Source: Ensifer sp. BR816
GTDB taxonomy: Bacteria > Pseudomonadota > Alphaproteobacteria > Rhizobiales > Rhizobiaceae
Direction: 5' to 3'
Assembly: GCF_000378985.1 (NCBI RefSeq)
Contig: NZ_KB905371.1
Location: forward strand, 513,908 to 577,907
Length of the DNA stretch: 64,000 bases
Position numbers and translations under genes: made by a program. The notes beneath the pieces are model-generated. The model did no database searches. It was not told the origin of the DNA and saw only the letters and a program-made list of their open reading frames with translations. Below, one piece after another: positions 26,200 through 35,681 of the stretch. The first letter of the stretch is position 1; each line of letters begins with the position of its first letter.

Positions 26200-28604
26200 G
26201 AACCCACGTTACCACGCGCGGCGCTCAAAATCCTGCGGCTCTGCTCGGATGGATACCCTGGGCGAGAACACCAGCATTATCGCCGGCCGCGACCAATCTC
26301 GATAGAATCGCCGAGCGCCTTCGCTTTCTTCGATCACTAAACCTGCCGACGACGTTGATGGAGCGCATTCCGGACAAAGTCTTTGATGAATTCGCCGCAG
26401 AGGGAGTGCGAATGAGCGCACCTGCGCGATCTCAACCCCGAACGCCGGCATGCGCTGGCGGCGACGGTACTGTATCTTTCCCGCCATCTGACTGACAGCG
26501 CCATCGACATGTTCAAGAAACTCATCATGGGGATGTTGACGCGCCGTGCCGACAATCAGGCCGCCGCCCGCGTCACCCGCTCTGTGCGGGAGGTGCAGAA
26601 GCCACTGAAGGACGTTTCGAAAGTTTGCCACGCGATCATCGAGGCCAAGGAGAAAGGCGAGGATATCGCCAAGGCGCTCGAACAGGTCGTTCAATGGCCA
26701 GCCTTTGTCGCCAATGTCCAGGCGGTCGACACTCTGATCGCGCCGGATGTCATCGACGGCAAAATCGAAATGCTCCAGCGCTATCCGACGATCCGGAAAC
26801 TGGCACCGCAATTTCTGTCGACACTCGTGTTCCGCGGTCACGCCGTGGCCGCGAATCTTTTGCGGGCGCTCTCCATGATTGCCGATCTCTACCGCACTGG
26901 GAAACGCGCGATCCCGGACAGGGCTCCGATCTCCTTCGTCCCCAAAGGCTGGATGTCTCTCATTCTGCAGGATGGCAAGATCGATCGCAGAGCCTACGAA
27001 CTCTGCCTGTTCAGCGAGCTGAAGCGCCGGCTTGATGCTGGCGATGTCTGGGTGGAGGGGGCGAAGCGCTTCCAGTCCTTCGAAAGCTTTCTCATTCCCA
27101 GGCCGACATTCGAGCTGATGCGCGAGGAAGGCCCGCTTCCAGTCGCCGTCGATACCGACGTGGAAACCTATCTCAACCAGCAGCGCCAGATTCTGAATGA
27201 CGGATTGGCTGACCTCTCTCGTCTTGCGACTGCCGGCGAGCTCGACGATGTCGAATTGACCGAGGCTGGCTTCAGCGTCACGCCACACAAGGCGATGTTT
27301 CCGGACATCGCCAAGTCGCTGAAGCCGAAGGTGGAAAGCCGTCTGCCCGCGATCCGCATCACCGATCTTTTGCTCGAGGTGGATGCCCGCACGGGATTTT
27401 CCAACGCTTTCACACATCTGCGCACCAGTCGGGGCGCCGACGACAAGCTCGCTTTGCTCACCGCAATCCTAGCGGACGGTATCAATCTTGGCCTGACGAG
27501 AATGGCCGATGTGTCGCCCGGGTTGACGATGCGTCAGCTCGCCTGGGCGCATGACTGGCACATTCGCGAGGAAGGCTACACCGCCGCTCATGCCATCCTC
27601 GTCAACGCCCAGAGGCAATTGCCTCTTGCGAAGCTGTGGGGCGATGGAACCACGTCATCTTCTGACGGCCAGTATTTTCCGGCGGGAGGGCACGCCGAGG
27701 CGATTGGTGATCTCAACGCGCGATACGGCCCCAACCCGGGCGCCAAATTCTACCGCTTCACCTCCGACCAGTACGGGGCTTTCCACATCATCGCCATGAA
27801 CGCCAATGCGAGCAAGGCCATCTATGTTCTCGATGGTCTGCTCTACCATGGGAGCGATCTTGCTATCGAAACCCACTATGTCGATACCGGCGGCGTGAGC
27901 GACATGAGTTTTGCGCTTTGCTATCTCGTTGGTTTCCAGCTTGTGCCTCGGCTGCGCGGCCTCAAGGATCGCAAGCTATATCTCTTCCCTGGTGACACGC
28001 CTCGTCCAAATCTCGAGTCCCTCATCGGCGAGCCCATCAATGTCGAGCGGATCAAGGCAAACTGGAATGATATCCTGCGTCTCGTCACGACAATCCGTTC
28101 CGGCCAAGTGCGACCTTCGACCTTGCTGGCGAAGCTGTCCGCATTTCCGCGTCAAAACGGACTGGCGCTCGCACTTCGCGATCTCGGTCGCATCAACAGG
28201 ACAATCTTCTTGCCGCAATGGTGGCAGAACCCCGAAATGCGCAGGAACGCAACCGCCGGCCTTCAACAAGAGCGAAGCCCAGAACACCTTGGCGCGCGCG
28301 CTGTTCTTCAATCGTCTCGGAGAGCTGCGGGACAGGACCTTCGAGAGCCAGTTCTACCGGGCATCCGGGCTGAACCTGCTCATCAATGCCATTGTCTACT
28401 GGAATACGCTCTATCTCGAACCGGCTTTCGCCGAGCTCAATCGTGAAGGCATCGCCACGCCCCCGGATGTGATCAAACATATCACCCCGCTCGGCTGGCA
28501 GCATATCAGCCTGACCGGAGATTACATCTGGACCCCGACGAACAGCCCCGACCTCAGGCCGCTGCGGCGAGAAACATCGATCCTCGCCGCGTGATCACCC
28601 TATG

Positions 28605-28655
28605 TTCTCAAATGTCGGACAGATTCACCACTTTCGTGTCGTGACGCCGTGACGA
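28605..28655 (-). repeat. Right terminal inverted repeat of Tn3-family element
   Basis: Read inward it gives GACACGAAAGTGGTGAATCT followed by GTCCGACATTTGAGAAC. It matches the left end over its inner 28 bases and the solo end at 14912 over nearly its whole length. Confidence 0.75.
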
Positions 28656-28893
28656 AGTTGCGGGCGGAGGATATCCAACGCGACTGCCTGTCTCTTCACC
28701 GGCTGCTAGCCAGCCATGAGGCCAGTTTTCTGTTGCAGCGCGGCTCGGGTTTACTATTGTCGAGTGGCCCCTTGAATTCGAACGCTCGGGTGCGAAGCCT
28801 CCCTGTTGCCGTAGCAGCAGTGGAGGCTTTTCTAGCTGCCAATAGGAACATGGTCGAACAGGGAGCCGCCCTCGGCAGACGGGTCGGGAATGG

Positions 28894-29166
28894 CTACGGT
28901 GAAGTTTTGTCCAGCCATGACTGCATAAGCTCCGGTAACTGTGGAGCGGGCAGGGGACGTGCGAAGAGGTAACCTTGCGCCTCATCGAAGCCTTCGGCCT
29001 TGATAATCTCGAGCTGGTCTGCAGTCTCCACGCCTTCGACGGTTGTTGTGATTCCCAGCGTGCGTCCAATTCCGGCAACCGCCCTGAGGATCGCCAGCGA
29101 TTCCTTGCCGGCCGGTAGGGCGGCAAGCGAATGCAGACGATCCGATTTGACCCTCTTGCCATTTTC
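28894..29166 (-). pseudogene. C-terminal fragment of an EAL-domain (c-di-GMP phosphodiesterase) gene
   Basis: The reading SLAILRAVAGIGRTLGITTT, then VEGVETADQLEIIKAEGFDE and AQGYLFARPLPA, is the last quarter of an EAL domain, ending at 28894. The upstream part with the EAL and metal-binding motifs is absent; the frame merges into unrelated sequence beside the flavin reductase stop. It is a remnant without activity. Confidence 0.75.
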
Positions 29167-29167
29167 T

Positions 29168-29680
29168 TCAGGCCCGGATCTCGGCAAGACGCACAGCGCT
29201 GACGCCAACGCGGTGGAAGTCTCGCCCGAAATAGATGAGCCCATCAGAACCGGGCTGATATCGAACGGCCGTCACTGCGCAATAGAAAACGGTGTGGGTG
29301 CCCACTTCCGAAGCAGAATCGATCTGACAATCGATAGCACAGACAGCCCCATCGAGCACCGGAGCGCCCGTTTCAAGGACACTCCATTTAGCACAGGCGA
29401 GGCGTTCGCTGACCGACAGCCCCTTCGTAGCAAACTGCATCGCAACGTCACGCTGATCGGCTGATAGAACGTTGACACAGAGATTTCCATTCTTGCGAAT
29501 GATTTCGTTGTTGGCGCTCGAGCGATTGATGCAGACGAGGAGCGTCGGCGGCTCGTCCGTCACCGAGCAGGCTGCGGAGACTGTACATCCTGCAAGGCCC
29601 GCGGCCCCGTTCGACGTGACGATATTAACTGCCGCAGCAAGACCTGCCATTGCGTCTCGGTACTGGGACCTATCAACCAT
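29168..29680 (-). CDS. Flavin reductase domain protein (HpaC/RutF family)
   Basis: The 170-residue protein is a short-chain NAD(P)H:flavin reductase: TVSAACSVTDEPPTLLVCIN, the NLCVNVLSADQ strand and a C-terminal LIYFGRDFHRV. Such proteins supply reduced FMN or FAD to two-component monooxygenases. The frame is open to 29734, but the ATG at 29680 has AGGA at close spacing. No partner oxygenase is adjacent, as the neighbours are an EAL fragment and, 288 bases upstream, a hydroxylase of a different type. It looks intact. Confidence 0.82.
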   Translation of the reverse strand: MVDRSQYRDAMAGLAAAVNIVTSNGAAGLAGCTVSAACSVTDEPPTLLVCINRSSANNEIIRKNGNLCVNVLSADQRDVAMQFATKGLSVSERLACAKWSVLETGAPVLDGAVCAIDCQIDSASEVGTHTVFYCAVTAVRYQPGSDGLIYFGRDFHRVGVSAVRLAEIRA

Positions 29681-29968
29681 GTGAATCCTGCATCTCACAA
29701 GTGAAATCACTTGGCAGCCGCATCGCCGCGACACTTCGCGTCCGAATGCGTTTCTTTGCTGCGCGATCCATACCAGATGATGGTAATCTACCTACTTGAT
29801 TCGGAGGCGAATATCAGAACACGTCGTGGTCACACTTGCCGGTAGCATCTTCGCCAGAAATCTTTGACTCGAACATCCTGTGCCCGCTTCAAGTCTCGGG
29901 CCGGATATGATGCACATTCTTGATGGTTTTGGGATCTCGACAGTCAGATTCGAAGCGTAGATCTCCAT

Positions 29969-30826
29969 TCAATCCCCAGCCCCTACATCACTTCCGACTT
30001 TAGCTCTACGCCAGCGACGTCGATCGAATGGGAACATAATGTAATCGCGCACGGTGAGCGGCTCGGGCTGGTCTCGGAGGCCAACTTCTGGCCACTCATT
30101 CTTTTTTGGCCAGTATGCCGTTAGAAAAATCGTGTCCCAGACGGTTGTAAAGAATCCATAGTTTCGGTGCCGATGATGCGGTTCCATCGAGTGGTGAATG
30201 CGGTGGAACTTATTATCGCCAATGATGTACCGAAGCGGCCCAAGATTGATGCGGGTGCTAGAGTGTGAAAGATGGGCCTGAAAGGTAATAAGGGTCATGG
30301 CAACAACGGGCACCACGCCAGACTCGAAGTGGATCAGCGCGAGTGGTAGTGCTACTAACGCTGCGTAAATGATGGGCTCGGTAACGTGATGATTGCAATT
30401 CCATGCCGTCAATTCGCGGATCGAGTGGTGAGTAGCGTGCAGGCGCCAGAGGAATGGAACAGCATGCTGAGCGCGGTGCATCCAGTAGTAAAAGAAGTCG
30501 CCGGCAATCGCGACCAAGACCCCTGAAAGGACGGCCAATCCATTGTTAATGATTGCGTTGTCAGAGTGAAGCAACGTACCGAAGTCGATTGTTACGAGCG
30601 GCTTTACCCCTAACCAGTCCAAGCTTACCGCGTAGAGGTGCCAGATCAACGCACCCCATCCCAGGCGAATAATCCAATTCCGCACGCCGCGAACATATGA
30701 GGCAAAACTGTAGCGATAAGCCGGAAAGGTTAGCTCCAGCGCGGCGCAAACGGTAGCGAAAATCACAACCAACTCAAGCGATTTCACGAAGGACTGGATC
30801 ATCTGACTAACATCGAGAACGTGCAT
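29969..30826 (-). CDS. Fatty-acid/sterol hydroxylase superfamily membrane protein
   Basis: The 285-residue integral membrane protein shows the three histidine clusters of the di-iron hydroxylase/desaturase superfamily: HRAQH, HATHH and HRIHH, with a further HHRHRNYG segment. About four membrane helices surround them. Members oxidise fatty acids, sterols or carotenoids; the substrate here is unknown. GGAG lies nine bases before the ATG. The upstream small gene overlaps its start by 20 bases, so the two may be translated together. Confidence 0.83.
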   Translation of the reverse strand: MHVLDVSQMIQSFVKSLELVVIFATVCAALELTFPAYRYSFASYVRGVRNWIIRLGWGALIWHLYAVSLDWLGVKPLVTIDFGTLLHSDNAIINNGLAVLSGVLVAIAGDFFYYWMHRAQHAVPFLWRLHATHHSIRELTAWNCNHHVTEPIIYAALVALPLALIHFESGVVPVVAMTLITFQAHLSHSSTRINLGPLRYIIGDNKFHRIHHSMEPHHRHRNYGFFTTVWDTIFLTAYWPKKNEWPEVGLRDQPEPLTVRDYIMFPFDRRRWRRAKVGSDVGAGD

Positions 30827-31217
30827 TTGATTGCTCCGGCGAATCGTTCAAATACGCCAACCTCAGGTCGGAGTGACTCTCATCAACGCGGTCGTCTTCG
30901 TCACGAGGGCGGGTCCAATAGTTATGAATCTCCAGCGGGCTCGACAAACTCGGGTCGGCATCCGGATCGATATCCGCGCAGAAAGAACGAACTGCATCTA
31001 GCCACGTCTTGCAAATTTCCTTTCCACTGCGCATCCAAACGGTGATCATTCCGCCGGCACCGCGGGGACGTGCTATGGGGCATTCTCGCAGATTGGTAAA
31101 ATCAATTGTTTGGATAAAACCCATCCATGGCCCAAATGGTTGAGGAGTCCAGTAGACGACGTGGCCTGCGCGAGGCGACCAACTATGCCTCAGTGTGCTG
31201 AGGCGGCGACCTCCCAT
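30807..31217 (-). CDS. Hypothetical protein, possibly truncated at its 5' end
   Basis: This frame encodes about 136 residues with no recognised domain (VVYWTPQPFGPWMGFIQTID, EIHNYWTRPRDEDDRVDESH). It overlaps the hydroxylase start by 20 bases, which supports a real coupled gene. The frame extends to 31283, almost touching the IS21-type terminus at 31289, so the original N-terminus may have been removed by that insertion. The start given has only a weak ribosome site. Confidence 0.45.
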   Translation of the reverse strand: MGGRRLSTLRHSWSPRAGHVVYWTPQPFGPWMGFIQTIDFTNLRECPIARPRGAGGMITVWMRSGKEICKTWLDAVRSFCADIDPDADPSLSSPLEIHNYWTRPRDEDDRVDESHSDLRLAYLNDSPEQSNARSRC

Positions 31218-31288
31218 GGCAGCAGAGCCTTGTAATAGCCAGCAGTGTAGCGAGCGGCTGTGCCCTGAGTGCGCGCTTCGCAAAAGCT

Positions 31289-31339
31289 GGACATTAATTC
31301 CGCTAAATCCCGGACAGCAATTTCACTAAAGTCGGGACA
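31289..31339 (-). repeat. IS21-type terminal repeats
   Basis: Two 23-base imperfect repeats (31294-31316 and 31317-31339, both ending GGGACA or CGGACA on the plus strand), preceded by GGACA at 31289, form the multiple terminal repeat that IS21-family ends carry just beyond istB. The other end of the element is absent. Confidence 0.6.
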
Positions 31340-31832
31340 GTTTGACGAGGTTGGTCCTCGGCAGCCTGGTTTCGCCGTTTTCAGCACCAGTCAAGAGGGG
31401 TGTGCTTTTTTGCTTTCGCATGCTCTCGCCGCGGAGAGTGATGCGGTGAGCATTGTGCACGATACGGTCGAGTATGCGTCGGCGACCGTGCTGTCGGCAA
31501 TAAGATCGTGCCAGCTTGCCACGGGAACCTGGGCTGTGATCAGGGTGGATTTTCTCTGATAGCTCTCCTCGACGATTTCGAACAGGTGGAAGCGCTGCTG
31601 ATCGGAGAGCGTATGTGTTCCAAAGTCATCGAGGATGAGGAACTGGACGCGAGTGAGCTTGTCGATGAGGCGGGGGAAGGAGCCGTCGAGGCGGGCAAGG
31701 GCAAGATCCTCGAACATGCGCGGCACGCGCGCATAGAGCACGGAGTGACCGAGCCTGGCCGCTTGCCTGCCGGAAGCACAGGCCAGCCATGACTTGCCGG
31801 TGCCGGTATGGCCGGTGAAACGCCGAATGGCT
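31326..31832 (-). pseudogene. istB: IS21-family helper ATPase IstB, truncated and frameshifted
   Basis: The remnant starts inside the protein at the Walker A region (FTGHTGTGKSWLACASGRQA) and continues with VQFLILDDFGTHTLSDQQRF. Near 31465 the frame shifts by one base: DAYSTV in one frame should read [20 protein letters not shown], which continues in another frame to the TAG at 31326. The N-terminal DNA-binding part and istA are missing. The truncation joins directly to the molybdoenzyme relic. Confidence 0.82.
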
Positions 31833-31844
31833 CTCCTGCTTACC

Positions 31845-33361
31845 CGGCGACACCGCGTTGATGATGGGGATTGTCCACACGCTCGTCGTCGAGGGCAAGC
31901 ATGATCGTGCCTTTCTGGAACGCTATACCTCGGGCTGGCCGATCTTCGAGCGCTACCTACTCGACGAGACGGACGGCCAGCCCGAAAATGCAGAGTGGGT
32001 GGCGGGCCTCACGGGGAGTGGCCGCTGACGAGATCGTCACGCTCGCCAGGCGCCTGCATGGCAAAGCGCGCGCTAATCGTCGTCTCGCATTCCCTGCAGC
32101 GCGCCGAGCATGGCGAGCAACTCGTCTGGATGGGCATGGTGCTTGCCGCTGCTCTTGGGCAGATCGGCTTGCCTGGCGGTGGCTATGGCTAAGCGCTTGG
32201 CGCGATCGCCTATTACGGACGCCGTTACAATGCAGTGCCGATCCCGACGCTGTCGCAGGGGCGCGGCGCAACGGCGTGAGCGACTTCATCCCTGTCGCGC
32301 GCATCGCGGATATGCTGCTTCATCCCGGCGAGGCCTATCGCTTCAATGGTGAAACCCGGACCTATCCCGAGATTAAGCTGGTCTATTGGGCCGGCGGCAA
32401 TCCCTTCCATCATCACCAGGATCTCAACCGCCTGCGCAAGGCCTTTGCTCGCCTGGACACGCTGGTCGTACACGAGCTCGCCTGGACGGCGACCGCGCGC
32501 CATGCTGACTTTGTCCTGCCGTGCACGATGACTCTGGAGCGCGAGGACATCGGCGCCAACTCCAACGATCCGCTTCTTGTGCCGATGCATCCTATCGCTC
32601 CCCCTTATGGCGAAGCACGCGACGACTACGCCATCTTCGCCGATCTTGCCGAGCGGCTCGACGCGCGCGAGGCCTTCACGGAGGGGCGCAGGGATTGCCG
32701 GCGCCGAGCTTTGACGAATTCCGGAAAGGCGAGGGCTGCGTCCTCCCGCAGCAACCCGACGATGGCGGATACCTGCGGGCCTTCCGAAACGATCCGGCGG
32801 CAAATCCACTGCCGACACCAAGCGGCAAGCTGCAAATCTACTCCGAAACGATTGCGAGCTTTGAGGAAGCGGATTGTCCGGGCCATCCCACCTGGCTCGG
32901 AGCCGTCTATGTCCCCACTGAGACCGCACCCCTATGTGCTGATCTCCAACCAGCCGCGTACGCGTCTGCACAGCCAGCTCGATTTCGGCGGGCACAGCGT
33001 CGCGTCAAAGCACCGGGGCCGGGAGGTGGCGACGATGCATCCCGGGGATGCGGCGTCGCGCGGCATCTCCGAGGGCGACATCATCCGGCTGTCCGACGAG
33101 CGCGGCGCATGCCTCGCAGCCGTCACCCTTTCGGACGGCGTCCGGCGCGGCGTCATCCAGCTTGCGACGGGAGCGTGGTATGATCCCGCCGATCCGAACG
33201 AGGAGAAGTCGCTCTGCGTTCACGGCAATCCGAATGTCTTGACCCGCGACATCGGCACCTCGGCGCTGGCCCAGGGCTGCACCGGGCAACTGACGACCGT
33301 GCAGGTGGAGCGTTTCGACGGAAACTTGCCCGAGATCCGGGCCTTTGATCCACCGGTGTGA
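31845..33361 (+). pseudogene. BisC/TorA-type molybdopterin oxidoreductase, 5'-truncated with many frameshifts
   Basis: The 3' two-thirds of a biotin-sulfoxide/TMAO reductase can be read by jumping frames: GDTALMMGIVHTLVVEGKHD, then DEIVTLARRLHGK, RAEHGEQLVWMGMVLAAALG, VYWAGGNPFHHHQDLNRLRK, LPAPSFDEFRKGEG, and the C-terminal domain RLHSQLDFGGHSVASKHRGR to CVHGNPNVLTRDIGTSALAQ. At least four frame changes and a stop at 32190 are needed. The 5' end is cut where the istB relic begins. It cannot give a functional enzyme. Confidence 0.85.
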
Positions 33362-33403
33362 TCGCTGTTCCGGGCAGCCCGGCCGCGCACCCTGCTGCAT
33401 TCC

Positions 33404-34234
33404 TCAGCCCGCCATATTCTGACCGGCAAACTCCGTCGTCGATCCTGCACTCTCCCTTACATGCCTGCGCATGTAAGCCTGGGGACTGCTGCCCATTTCC
33501 GTGCGGAATGCATAAACGAATGCGGATGTCGAACCGTAACCAAGCTCCATGGCGACCTGTGTCACACCCAAACCACCGCCGAGAAGCTCTATCGAACGGA
33601 AGAGCCGCAGCCGCCGTCGCCACGAGCGGAGACTCATGCCCAGTTCCGTGTTGAAGCGGCGAGCCAACGTCCGAGGGGAGATGTTGAGCGACTTGCCCCA
33701 TTCCTCCGGGCCCCGGTCATCCGTCGGGTCCAGATAAAGCGCCTCGCACAGTGTGGTCAGCGGCGCCCTTCGCGGCCACGGCAAAGCCGACGGCAGCGGC
33801 TGGACTCGTACAAGCTGATCGAGGATGAGGGCAGTCACCCGGCCTGAATATTCATCCCTATCTTCCTGCTCCTCAAGCTCCGTTGCCTCGACGATCAAGG
33901 CTTGGAGCAATGGCGACATCATGAAGATCGTCGGGACTTTCGGCAGGTTCGCGCCGGCTTCGTCGGCGATCCAGAGACTGCGGAACACGGCGCCGAGAAG
34001 CGAACCGACCCGATGGACGACGCCGGTCGGCAACCACACGGCCTGATCCGGGGTGATCACGAAGGACTCCGCTTCCGTGTAAACCGTCAGCACGCCGGAG
34101 ATGGCATAGACCAACTGGTGCCAGGTATGTGAATGCTCCGGAAAGTAATGGCGCGCGGGAATCGATTGCGCCCGTACCGTTATCGGCTGGGGAGGGCGAA
34201 GCCCGGACGGTGTGTTGATCGGATGCCAGATCAT
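33404..34234 (-). CDS. AraC-family regulator with cupin sensor
   Basis: The 276-residue protein has an N-terminal cupin (HYFPEHSHTWHQLVYAISGV) and a C-terminal AraC double helix-turn-helix (about residues 175-262; LNISPRTLARRFNTELGMSL and VTQVAMELGYGSTSAFVYAF). It is divergent from the MFS transporter gene, with 166 bases between them, so it probably controls the transporter-dehydratase-importer block. The inducer is unknown. Confidence 0.87.
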   Translation of the reverse strand: MIWHPINTPSGLRPPQPITVRAQSIPARHYFPEHSHTWHQLVYAISGVLTVYTEAESFVITPDQAVWLPTGVVHRVGSLLGAVFRSLWIADEAGANLPKVPTIFMMSPLLQALIVEATELEEQEDRDEYSGRVTALILDQLVRVQPLPSALPWPRRAPLTTLCEALYLDPTDDRGPEEWGKSLNISPRTLARRFNTELGMSLRSWRRRLRLFRSIELLGGGLGVTQVAMELGYGSTSAFVYAFRTEMGSSPQAYMRRHVRESAGSTTEFAGQNMAG

Positions 34235-34400
34235 GCTTGAGCTCCATTTTGGCAGTTATTCTATATAGATTGTCGGCCCATTGAAATACAGCCAAATCAA
34301 AACGCGCTAATTTCCAATCACATCAAATGCCAAGCGCCTTTTCCGCCCGACGCGACCACAGCTCGCGCCGGATCAGTCCTCTCATGCCTTGTGAAGCCGG

Positions 34401-35627
34401 ATGTCAGAAATTACCGCAAGCAACGTGCTCGAACCCGATGCCTCGTCCTATTATGCCGCCGCACGCGGCAACCTTGCGAGGCTGACGATTGCACAGGCTT
34501 TGGGCGGTGCGAATTCGGCAGTCGTGTACTCCACCGGGGCGATCGTCGGAAACACGCTCGCTCCTACCCCGGCACTCGCAACGATGCCGATTTCGATGTT
34601 CGTCGTGGGAATGGCGCTCTCGACATTGCCGGCGGGCGCTATCGCCCAACGATATGGTCGCCGCACAGCCTTTCTGGTTGGAACGGGGTGCGGCGTGCTC
34701 GTCGGCCTTCTGGCGGCGTTCGCGGTGGTGATTGGCTCCTTTTGGCTCTACTGCGCAGCGACGCTCTTCGGGGGCGCCTATGCCGCCGTGGTGCTTTCCT
34801 TCCGTTTCGCTGCTGCAGACTGCGTGCCGGCTGAACGACGTCCGCGCGCTCTGTCCTTCGTCATGGCCGGCGGGGTCTTCGCCGGCGTGATCGGGCCGCA
34901 GCTTGTCAACAATACGATGTATCTGTCGATGCCCTACATGTTCGCCGCCAGCTATCTTGCCCAGGCGGCGGTGGCTGCTGTCTCGGCGCTGCTGTTGATT
35001 GGTGTTCGGCTTCCGACACCCACCAGAGTGGAGGCAGCGGGCGGCCGCCCCCTTGGTGTCATCGCCCGCCAACCACGCTTCATAACGGCCGTGATCTGCG
35101 GGGTCGTCTCATACCTGCTCATGAACTTCCTCATGACCGCGGCACCTTTGGCCATGCAGCTCTGCGGCCTGTCGCAGGAATCGTCCAACCTCGCCATTCA
35201 ATGGCATGTGATCGCGATGTACGCGCCGAGCTTCTTCACGGGGCGCCTGATTACGCGCTTCGGCGCGCCCAGTCTGGTCATGACCGGTCTTGTTCTGACG
35301 GGCATTTCGGCGGCCGTCGGATTGACGGGGGTCGATGTGGCGCATTTCTGGATCACCCTCATCGTGCTCGGTGTCGGCTGGAACTTCGGGTTCCTTGGTG
35401 CGTCCGCTCTGGTGCTCGAATGCCACCGTCCCGAGGAGAAGGCGCGCGTGCAGTCGCTCAACGACTTCGCCGTATTCGGAACGATGACCCTCGGCTCGTT
35501 CCTCTCGGGGGGACTGCTGACAGCCTACGGCTGGAACGTCATCCTCGCGCTCTCCTTCATTCCCCTCGTACTGGCCCTTCTCGCGCTCGGCGGGACCTCT
35601 GTGCGCGGCGCGGCGGGGTCGCGATGA
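34401..35627 (+). CDS. MFS transporter
   Basis: The 408-residue protein has about twelve membrane helices and the MFS loop signature AQRYGRRTAFLVGTG between helices 2 and 3, with ECHRPEEKARVQSLNDFAVF in the second half. It resembles drug/metabolite exporters of the YfcJ-like kind. It is the first gene of the plus-strand block and lies 54 bases before the enolase-superfamily gene. Substrate and direction are not evident. Confidence 0.85.
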   Translation: MSEITASNVLEPDASSYYAAARGNLARLTIAQALGGANSAVVYSTGAIVGNTLAPTPALATMPISMFVVGMALSTLPAGAIAQRYGRRTAFLVGTGCGVLVGLLAAFAVVIGSFWLYCAATLFGGAYAAVVLSFRFAAADCVPAERRPRALSFVMAGGVFAGVIGPQLVNNTMYLSMPYMFAASYLAQAAVAAVSALLLIGVRLPTPTRVEAAGGRPLGVIARQPRFITAVICGVVSYLLMNFLMTAAPLAMQLCGLSQESSNLAIQWHVIAMYAPSFFTGRLITRFGAPSLVMTGLVLTGISAAVGLTGVDVAHFWITLIVLGVGWNFGFLGASALVLECHRPEEKARVQSLNDFAVFGTMTLGSFLSGGLLTAYGWNVILALSFIPLVLALLALGGTSVRGAAGSR

Positions 35628-35681
35628 CTGCAATCCTCGCAACTTCAACAACCGGATGAAACGCTCGCTGGAGTCGTCGCA

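Larger units (their letters stand above)
23433..26256. mobile_element. Complete IS66-family insertion sequence with 8-bp target duplication
   Basis: The 2824-bp element has ends that begin GTACGCATCCGAGGTGGGCC on the left and, read inward from the right, GTATCCATCCGAGCAGAGCC, an imperfect inverted repeat. The host sequence CCTGGGCG is present on both sides (23425-23432 and 26257-26264), the 8-bp duplication typical of IS66. Removing the element and one copy restores the Tn3 transposase reading across the junction (LAWARTPALSP). It holds three tnp genes and a short opposite-strand gene. Confidence 0.93.
22798..28594 (+). pseudogene. tnpA: Tn3-family transposase, split by IS66 and frameshifted
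   Basis: The transposase probably began MARRALL at 22798. A frameshift follows near 22820, after which the DUF4158-type N-terminal domain reads on (ATTIPEDEREIAKHCTLDRP to GTSVTVLAW). At 23433 the gene is interrupted by the IS66 element and resumes at 26257 with WARTPALSPAATNLDRIAER. A small deletion near 26418 and an extra base near 28262 (GGCCTTCAAC) break the frame again. The C-terminal catalytic part, ending with the GDYIWTP region, closes at 28594. With these repaired the protein would be about 980 residues, the family's usual length. Confidence 0.85.
22000..28655. mobile_element. Tn3-family transposon, inactive, carrying an IS66 insertion
   Basis: The element is bounded by inverted repeats at 22000-22047 and 28605-28655 that share AGTGGTGAATCTGTCCGAC and TTTGAGAA. 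It holds divergent resolvase and transposase genes with a res-like region between them. The resolvase has one frameshift. The transposase has about three frameshifts and is split by an IS66-family element. No passenger genes lie inside. Without a clear flanking duplication the exact outer boundary is uncertain by some bases. Confidence 0.8.
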
